From an uncultured Pseudomonadota bacterium (GTDB lineage: Bacteria > Pseudomonadota > Gammaproteobacteria > Burkholderiales > Casimicrobiaceae): a DNA stretch of 5,977 bases. The notes under the pieces were generated by a model. That model did no database searches and was not told where the DNA came from. It was given only the letters and a program-made list of their open reading frames with translations. The translations under genes and the position numbers were made by a program. Shown in pieces: positions 1 to 4,347 of this stretch. The stretch spans positions 1 through 5,977 of the forward strand of contig CALFEY010000228.1 of assembly GCA_937958295.1 (NCBI GenBank), read 5' to 3'. Every line of letters begins with the position of its first letter. Within the stretch, counting starts at the first letter, position 1.

Positions 1-94
1 CACGGAGTGGGTGGGCGAGGTTGGCGCCAAGGGGGCCAACGGCCAGGGGCTCCTCGACGACGCGAAGGCACTGATCAAAAAGTACGGCGGCTGA
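1..94 (+). CDS. 3' end of a gene, possibly a TRAP-type (DctP-like) solute-binding protein
   Basis: This is the last 30 codons of a gene that begins outside the window. The reading frame starts at base 2 and ends at a TGA at 92-94. The C-terminus contains EWVGEVGAKGANGQG, then LLDDAKALIKKYGG. The pattern Trp-x6-Lys-Gly, then a short amphipathic helix DDAKALIKKY and the stop, resembles the C-terminal helix of DctP-family periplasmic binding proteins of TRAP transporters, as I recall them. Thirty residues are too few to be certain, and another extracellular solute-binding protein remains possible. It converges on the Bug gene, with 86 bases between the two stop codons. No start, signal peptide or binding residues are visible. 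Confidence 0.4.
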   Translation, partial: TEWVGEVGAKGANGQGLLDDAKALIKKYGG

Positions 95-180
95 AGACTG
101 GTCGCGGTCTACGTGCGGAAATGGACAACGGCGCGATGCCGATCGCGGGGCTTGCCGCCCGGCTCGGCGGAAGGTAGCGC

Positions 181-1176
181 CTAATCCTGGAGCGGGATCT
201 TGGCGTCGCGCACGACCTTGCCGAACTTGGCGACGTCGGACTTGATGCGCACTGTGAACTCCTCCGGCGTGCTCGCCACCACGTCCTGGCCGCCCGCGAT
301 CAGCCGATCGCGGATCTCCGGCATCGCGACGACCTTGGCCACTTCCCTTTGGTACCGCTGCGCGATGTCTGCCGGCGTGTTGGCCGGCAGGAACAGACCC
401 TGCCAGTTCACCGCGTCGAAGCCCGGGTAGCCCGACTCGGCCACGGTGGGAACGTCGGGCAGCGCGACCGAGCGCTGCGCGCCACCCATCGCGATCGGCC
501 TGAGCGTGCCGGCCTTGATATACGGCAGGCTCGCGGAAGGCGGCATGAAGGCCGCTTCGATGTCCCCGGCCAGCATGGCCGTGAACGTGGGTCCCACTCC
601 CTTGTAAGGGACCTCCACGACATCGATGCCGGCGGTGAGCTTCAGCACCTCCATCGCGAGGCCGAGCGGATCGCCAGGCCCGGACGAGCCGTAGTTGAGC
701 TTGCCGGGTTTCGCCTTGGCGAGAGACACGAATTCAGGAAGGGTCTTCGCCGCCACCTTGGGATTGACGAGCAGGACCATCGACGTCCCGGTGACCTGCG
801 TGACCGGGACGAAGTCGGCGATCGGCTCGTAGGGCGGCTTCTTGGTGATGACCGGCGTGATGGCGTGGCCGATCGTCGTAAGCAGGATCGTGTAGCCGTC
901 GGGGGGCGACTTGGCGACGTAGTCGGTGGCGATCACGCCCGATGCTCCCGGACGGTTCTCGACGACGACGGGCTGGCCCAGGAGATCGCCCAGCTTGGGC
1001 GCGATGAGCCTGGCATTGGCATCGACCGCACCGCCCGGGGGGTAGCCGATGATGAGGCGAATCGGTTTGGACGGGAAGCTCTGTGCGTCGACCGCAGGCA
1101 CGCCGAAGGCGCCCAGCACGACAGCGGCGAGGGCCAGGAGGCGCGGCACGGAACAACAGCGGAGGCGGTCGAGCAT
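181..1176 (-). CDS. Bug/TctC-family periplasmic tripartite-tricarboxylate-type solute-binding protein
   Basis: This 331-residue protein has the length and motifs of the Bug (TctC) family. These exported proteins capture small, usually carboxylated, solutes in the periplasm, and some work with TctAB membrane partners. A signal peptide is clear: basic MLDRLR, a hydrophobic stretch at about residues 13-28, and a likely cut after VDA at residue 31. The family's first loop follows at residues 44-52 (GYPPGGAVD). After it come VENRPGASG (72-80), SPPDGYT (90-96), YGSSGPGDP (162-170) and VPYKG (189-193). The ATG at 1174-1176 has an AAGGA ribosome site six bases upstream, which overlaps the stop codon of the oxygenase gene. 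The two genes are therefore almost certainly cotranscribed. The His often seen after the GSSGPG loop is replaced here by Gly-Leu. No tctA or tctB gene lies in the window, as is common for the many orphan Bug proteins of Burkholderiales. The ligand cannot be named. Confidence 0.95.
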   Translation of the reverse strand: MLDRLRCCSVPRLLALAAVVLGAFGVPAVDAQSFPSKPIRLIIGYPPGGAVDANARLIAPKLGDLLGQPVVVENRPGASGVIATDYVAKSPPDGYTILLTTIGHAITPVITKKPPYEPIADFVPVTQVTGTSMVLLVNPKVAAKTLPEFVSLAKAKPGKLNYGSSGPGDPLGLAMEVLKLTAGIDVVEVPYKGVGPTFTAMLAGDIEAAFMPPSASLPYIKAGTLRPIAMGGAQRSVALPDVPTVAESGYPGFDAVNWQGLFLPANTPADIAQRYQREVAKVVAMPEIRDRLIAGGQDVVASTPEEFTVRIKSDVAKFGKVVRDAKIPLQD

Positions 1177-1185
1177 GGCAGGTCC

Positions 1186-2178
1186 TTAGGATGTCTTGGC
1201 GAGTGACTTCGGATTGAAGTAGTTCGCGGCCACGAACTCCTTCTTGTATTCACCGTACGAGATCGGCGGATATTTCGGCGGATGCGCCGCGTCTTGGCAG
1301 GTCGGCAGGCAGGACAGCGTGCGATCGAGGTCGGGCCCGAAGAAGAACGCGATCGAGTAGCGGTCGGTACCCGACACGTTCATCACGCGGTGCGGCGTGG
1401 ATAGCCAGCGGTCGTTGGTCCAGCGGCGGAGGAGATCGCCGGTGTTCACGATGAACTTGCCCGGCAGCACGGGGGCATCGAACCACGTGCCGTCGGGGCG
1501 CCGGATCTGGAGACCGCCGACGCCGTGCTGCATCAGGAACGTGAGAAAGCCCGCGTCCGTGTGGGCGCCCGCCCCGTATTGCTCCGGCTCGCGCTCGTCG
1601 CGGATGGGATAGTGCAGGAGGCGCAGCTGGAGGTTTGCGGGATTGAAGTAAGCGTCGAAGAACTGAAGCGGCAGCCCGAGCGCGCGGGCCACGACGGGCA
1701 GCATCTGCATGCCGAGGTTCTCCACCGCGCCCATGTAGGCGAGGCAGTCCTCGCGGAAGCCGGGCAGGTCGCGCGGCCACTGGTTGAGGCCCTTGTAGGG
1801 CTTCTTTGCGATCACGTCAGGGTCGTCGGGCGCGCGGTCACGCATGCAGAAGAACGACTCGTTGTAGTTGGGCTTGCGCGCCTTCTCGACTTTCGAATGC
1901 CCCTGGATGCTCTGGTTGACGAGCATGTAGCCGATGTTCTGCTCGTTGAGCTCGATCTCGTGCTTGGCAGCGATCGGCATCGCGTGCACCCGCCGCGACG
2001 CGGCGAAGGTGCGCTCGATGAGCTCCGGTGCGATGCCGTGGTTCTCGATGTAGAAGAAGCCCACGTTCTCGCAGGTCCAGCGCAGGCGGGCCGCGAGGTC
2101 GTCGAGCGCAAGGGGTTCGCCGCGGAGGTACGGGCCCACATCGAGGCCGGGAATGTCGGAGGTGGAAGTCGAGGTCAT
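1186..2178 (-). CDS. Isopenicillin N synthase-like Fe(II)/2-oxoglutarate-dependent oxygenase
   Basis: The 330-residue product is a cytosolic non-heme iron oxygenase of the isopenicillin N synthase / 2-oxoglutarate dioxygenase superfamily. Members usually hydroxylate, desaturate or cyclise small molecules, using O2 and mostly 2-oxoglutarate. The N-terminal DIOX_N region holds the typical GFFYIENHGI (40-49). The iron triad is visible as H206 and D208 in AHTDAGFLT, with H263 in STPHRV. R273 and S275 in DRYSIAFFF fit the RxS pair that binds the 2-oxoglutarate carboxylate. NTGDLLRRWTND (245-256) is also typical. I chose ATG 2176-2178 over a TTG five codons upstream because AGGAG lies five bases before the ATG and inside the alternative reading. 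It is the first gene of an operon with the Bug protein and is divergent from the GntR gene. The substrate is unknown. Housekeeping beta-lactam synthesis is unlikely, since this branch is widespread in proteobacterial catabolic loci. Confidence 0.93.
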   Translation of the reverse strand: MTSTSTSDIPGLDVGPYLRGEPLALDDLAARLRWTCENVGFFYIENHGIAPELIERTFAASRRVHAMPIAAKHEIELNEQNIGYMLVNQSIQGHSKVEKARKPNYNESFFCMRDRAPDDPDVIAKKPYKGLNQWPRDLPGFREDCLAYMGAVENLGMQMLPVVARALGLPLQFFDAYFNPANLQLRLLHYPIRDEREPEQYGAGAHTDAGFLTFLMQHGVGGLQIRRPDGTWFDAPVLPGKFIVNTGDLLRRWTNDRWLSTPHRVMNVSGTDRYSIAFFFGPDLDRTLSCLPTCQDAAHPPKYPPISYGEYKKEFVAANYFNPKSLAKTS

Positions 2179-2249
2179 GGAGTCTCCTGTCAAACCTTAT
2201 GCAAGCGCCGTGCCGCTGCCGGGCCGCCGTGATCAATATGTAAATATAT

Positions 2250-2259
2250 GTTGTATAAG
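2250..2259 (-). promoter_or_regulatory. Degenerate third operator-like copy near the oxygenase promoter
   Basis: On the minus strand these bases read CTTATACAAC, matching the second operator copy CGTATACAAT at 8 of 10 positions. The core centre lies 50 bp from the perfect palindrome, so the helical phase is less favourable than for the 21-bp pair. It sits in the AT-rich stretch next to the probable oxygenase promoter. It could be an auxiliary site or a chance match in AT-rich sequence. Confidence 0.3.
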
Positions 2260-2298
2260 GATTTATGCGGCGCGCGCTACGCGCTGCCCGTGTTCGAC

Positions 2299-2312
2299 GA
2301 TCGTATACGATC
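2299..2312. promoter_or_regulatory. Predicted GntR/FCD operator, perfect 14-bp palindrome
   Basis: GATCGTATACGATC is identical to its reverse complement across all 14 bases, with its centre between 2305 and 2306. FCD-type GntR regulators commonly bind short palindromes with a central GTATAC-like core, and such a regulator gene begins about 95 bases downstream. The position between the two divergent starts fits repression of both transcripts. The symmetry is seen directly; the binding protein is inferred. Confidence 0.7.
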
Positions 2313-2322
2313 TAAAGTGGCG

Positions 2323-2332
2323 CGTATACAAT
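2323..2332. promoter_or_regulatory. Second predicted operator copy, 21 bp from the first
   Basis: CGTATACAAT matches bases 2302-2311 (CGTATACGAT) at 9 of 10 positions. The GTATAC cores are exactly 21 bp apart, about two helical turns, so two bound dimers would lie on the same face of the DNA. This copy is only symmetric in its 6-bp core. It contains the TACAAT that could serve as the gntR -10 box. Confidence 0.55.
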
Positions 2333-2407
2333 ATGTTCTGCCCGTGAATGGTGCGCATCCTGTACTCGGCCGCGAATGGATAAGATGCGGGTCGGAAACC
2401 GCCGCGC

Positions 2408-3181
2408 ATGCCCATCAAACCCCCACCTCCCGGTCCTTCGCCGACCCCTTCCCGTACGCGCGCCTCGCAGATCACCGAGTCGCTCGAGCTCGACATCCTT
2501 GCGGGGAAGCTGCCTCCGGGCACGCGCCTGGACGAGGAGGGCATCGGCCGGCGATTCGGCGTTTCGCGGACGCCCGTGCGTGAAGCCTTCAAGCACCTCG
2601 CCTCCGCGGGCCTTATCGAGCTCAAGCCGCACACGGGCGCGTACGTCGCGCAGCTGACCGTGGCGAGCCTCGTGGAGATGTTCGAGATGATGGCGATCCT
2701 CGAATGCGCCTGCGCGAAGCTCGCGGCCCGTCGCCACGACAAGTCCGACCGCGATGCGCTCGAAGCCGCGCACGAGGCCTGTCGCAAGGCGGCGAAGCGC
2801 AAGGATCCGGGGCGCTTCTACGAGGCCAATGCGCGCCTCCACGAGGCGATCTATCGGGCGTGCAACAACGCCTACGTGGAAGGGCAGGCGCTCGCATTGC
2901 GCAGTCGCCTCGAACCTTACCGGCGGTCCACCACGTTTCATGAAGGCCTGATGGAACGCTCGATGGTCGAGCACCAGCGCGTGATCGAGGCCATCCTTGC
3001 CATGGACGAGGCGGCTGCGGCCGCGCACATGGACTCGCACGTCGACACCTTGCGCACGGACGCGGTCGCGATGGTCGAGGCGCTGTCGCGCCGGCCCGAC
3101 GCGCCGCCTCTAGGCAAGCGCGCGCCACGGAGCGTGGACCCGCCGCACGCCGCCCGCGGCGGCACCCCCGACGCCCCCTAG
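2408..3181 (+). CDS. GntR-family transcriptional regulator with FCD ligand-binding domain
   Basis: The product is a 257-residue one-component regulator of the FadR/VanR (FCD) branch of the GntR family. The winged helix spans about residues 18-81: a helix ending in ILAGKLPPGTRL, then the recognition helix region FGVSRTPVREAF (50-61), then the wing GLIELKPHTGAYV (68-80). The all-helical FCD domain follows at about 88-225. N141 and H145 (NARLHEAIY), H189 (EHQRVIEAI) and H211 fit the usual metal- and acid-binding set. The ATG at 2408 is the first start after an in-frame stop at 2381-2383; its ribosome site is weak. Both ends carry unusual tails: a Pro-rich segment (residues 5-14) and about 30 Pro/Arg-rich residues after 227. 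It is divergent from the oxygenase-Bug operon and probably represses it, and perhaps itself, until an organic acid or related ligand binds. Confidence 0.94.
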   Translation: MPIKPPPPGPSPTPSRTRASQITESLELDILAGKLPPGTRLDEEGIGRRFGVSRTPVREAFKHLASAGLIELKPHTGAYVAQLTVASLVEMFEMMAILECACAKLAARRHDKSDRDALEAAHEACRKAAKRKDPGRFYEANARLHEAIYRACNNAYVEGQALALRSRLEPYRRSTTFHEGLMERSMVEHQRVIEAILAMDEAAAAAHMDSHVDTLRTDAVAMVEALSRRPDAPPLGKRAPRSVDPPHAARGGTPDAP

Positions 3182-3645
3182 GGCGCAGTCAGCTCCCGGT
3201 CGAGCTTCGACGCGTCGATCACCGTGGAGTGCGTGGCCATGTAGACCTCGCGCAGGAACGCGGCGAGCCCGCCGATGATGGCGAGCATCGTGAGCATGAA
3301 GAGCCCGCCCACGATCCAGCGCACGTTCACGCCGATGAACTCCTCCACGAACAGCGCCACGATCACGAGACAGATGAGCAGCGCTGCGCAGGTGCACAGG
3401 TTGATCGACCAGCTCGCGAGGTGACGGCGCCGCTCGAGCACCGCGAGCTCCGCGCGGCCATCCTCCCGCGCCGCGTGGGACAGCCGCGGCCACACGTCCG
3501 CCCACCAGCGCGCGCGGTCGATCACGCGCGCGAGGCGATTGGCCATCACCGCGAGCAGGCCGGCCACGCCGGTCAGCAGGAATACCGGCGCCACGGCGAG
3601 CTGGATCGCGTGGGCGATCACGCCCGGGATCATCTCGGTGCTCAT
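3178..3645 (-). CDS. DUF2721-type three-helix inner-membrane protein
   Basis: This 155-residue protein has three hydrophobic segments at about residues 8-35, 79-101 and 107-130. A charged, Arg-rich linker (about 36-78) separates the first from the other two. The start MSTEMIPGVIAHAIQLAVAPVF, the ANRLARVIDR motif (35-44) after the first helix, and the paired C-terminal helices match the DUF2721 family of small membrane proteins of unknown function as I recall it. The ATG at 3643-3645 overlaps the stop of the DUF2889 gene as ATGA, with GGGGAC upstream as a modest ribosome site, so translational coupling is likely. The open frame extends much further upstream, but that part lies out of frame inside the DUF2889 gene. 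Its stop codon shares CTAG with the gntR stop. The molecular role is unknown. Confidence 0.85.
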   Translation of the reverse strand: MSTEMIPGVIAHAIQLAVAPVFLLTGVAGLLAVMANRLARVIDRARWWADVWPRLSHAAREDGRAELAVLERRRHLASWSINLCTCAALLICLVIVALFVEEFIGVNVRWIVGGLFMLTMLAIIGGLAAFLREVYMATHSTVIDASKLDRELTAP

Positions 3646-4211
3646 TGGCGGGAGTCCCCGCGAGGGGCGGGACGATGGAAGGCAGGCCACTTCATGCGCA
3701 CGAGGTCGCGCGTGGAGGCATACGCGTAGCACGAGTCGATCTTGAGCGGCTGGCCGGCGGCATTCACGACATCGGGCCGGGCGAGCCGCACTTCGGCGAG
3801 CGTCTGGTAGGCCGCCGTGGCGAGCGGGATCAGGAGCTCCATGAGGTGGGTGCAGCCGGTGGCGCCGCCGAGCTTGGCCTTGACCATGTTGGTCCACCCG
3901 CTCTTGATGCGCTCGCCCACGATGGCGCGCATCGGCGCCACCGCTTCGCGGCACACGGGAAAGGGCGTTGCGTCGCTCACCGCAAGGATGTCGTGCACGA
4001 GGAGTGACTCGTCGACCACGAGCCGGATCCACATGTCGTGGATGGGCGTGTTGGCGGGAATCTCGCTGCCGTCGATGGTGCGCAGCCGCCGCGCCTTGGT
4101 GTCCACGACGCGGCCGTCGATCTCGTAGAGGCCGTCGTCGCGGCGATAGCCGCGCATCTCGATGCGGCGCAGGTGAATCTCGGTGCGATGGGGCGATTCG
4201 GGCAGAGGCAT
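3642..4211 (-). CDS. DUF2889 family protein of unknown function
   Basis: The 189-residue product fits the DUF2889 family, common in Proteobacteria and without an established function. Typical features are the opening RRIEMRGYRRDDGLYEIDG (15-33), DTKA (37-40), H58 in PIHDMW, C87 in FPVCREAV, and the strong signature GATGCTHLMELL (116-127). A late segment, KIDSCYAYA, precedes the end. The conserved His and Cys residues (58, 87, 120, 122) could bind metal or form a catalytic site, but that is inference. No signal peptide or membrane helix is seen, so it is probably cytosolic. I chose the ATG at 4209-4211 because the family begins near there; an in-frame TTG at 4272-4274 would add 21 uncharacteristic residues. 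The ribosome site is weak. It is first in a two-gene operon with the DUF2721 membrane protein, overlapping it by four bases. Confidence 0.87.
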   Translation of the reverse strand: MPLPESPHRTEIHLRRIEMRGYRRDDGLYEIDGRVVDTKARRLRTIDGSEIPANTPIHDMWIRLVVDESLLVHDILAVSDATPFPVCREAVAPMRAIVGERIKSGWTNMVKAKLGGATGCTHLMELLIPLATAAYQTLAEVRLARPDVVNAAGQPLKIDSCYAYASTRDLVRMKWPAFHRPAPRGDSRQ

Positions 4212-4347
4212 GAGGCTTGCGGCTGGCTGGAGGGATCTCCCGCATTCTGCGCCATCCCCCGTGGGCGGCGCCAAGGCATGCCGTAGAATGCGGGCGCGCT
4301 TCGTGCTTCACGCCTTGGCGCCGTCACTCTCGTTCCGAAAGCCCTCG
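4212..4347. promoter_or_regulatory. Divergent promoter region between DUF2889 operon and the large repeat-protein gene
   Basis: These 136 non-coding bases separate two divergent starts. TAGAAT at 4284-4289 is one base from the consensus -10 box for the rightward gene. CAGAAT on the minus strand (complement of 4244-4249) is a similar box facing left. Both boxes lie in the arms of an inverted repeat. No good -35 box was found at the usual distance for either, so promoter strength and exact start sites are uncertain. The rightward leader would be about 50 bases. Confidence 0.45.
4239..4294. repeat. 10-bp inverted repeat bracketing the divergent promoter
   Basis: CCCGCATTCT at 4239-4248 and AGAATGCGGG at 4285-4294 are exact reverse complements, separated by 36 bases. 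Each arm contains a -10-like hexamer pointing outward. The arrangement could simply reflect two similar promoters back to back, or a site for a regulator acting on both. Confidence 0.6.

Larger units (their letters stand above)
2179..2407. promoter_or_regulatory. Divergent promoter/operator region between the oxygenase-Bug operon and gntR
   Basis: This 229-base non-coding region separates the two divergent start codons. It contains a markedly AT-rich stretch at about 2231-2265 inside otherwise GC-rich DNA, as expected for a melting-prone promoter. TACAAT at 2327-2332 is one base from a consensus -10 box for gntR and overlaps an operator-like site, which suggests autoregulation. For the minus-strand operon, TATATT (the complement of 2243-2248) is a possible -10 box, but no convincing -35 box is seen. 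A second minus-strand option is TTGTAT with TATACG, 18 bases apart, across 2302-2331. The promoter positions are inference; the operator repeats are listed separately. Confidence 0.6.

Noticed and set aside
155..170. CCGCC/GGCGG hairpin as a terminator between the convergent genes
   Set aside because: The stem is only 5 bp with no T-tract on either side, and such short GC hairpins are common at this base composition.
121..177. 18-codon small open frame between the convergent genes
   Set aside because: It is very short, has only a GGA almost touching the ATG, and has no recognisable product. It is likely to be chance.
349..1206. Plus-strand 285-codon open frame opposite the Bug gene
   Set aside because: Its Arg/Asp/Gly/His-rich composition is typical of the antisense of a GC-rich gene, and the opposite strand encodes an unmistakable Bug protein.
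1525..2232. Plus-strand 235-codon open frame opposite the oxygenase gene
   Set aside because: The opposite strand carries the intact iron-binding triad and the full family layout; this frame shows no motif.
2234..2336. CAATATGT occurring twice (2234-2241 and near 2329-2336) as a direct repeat element
   Set aside because: Eight bases in AT-rich promoter DNA is weak evidence, and the second copy overlaps the better-supported operator.
3149..3163. GCCGC/GCGGC hairpin near the end of gntR as a bidirectional terminator
   Set aside because: It lies inside the coding sequence, has a 5-bp stem, and is followed by C-rich rather than T-rich sequence.
3646..4311. Upstream extension of the DUF2721 frame to a 377-residue protein
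   Set aside because: The added part is Arg/His/Pro-rich and overlaps the DUF2889 gene in another frame. The ATG at 3643-3645 gives a normal family length.
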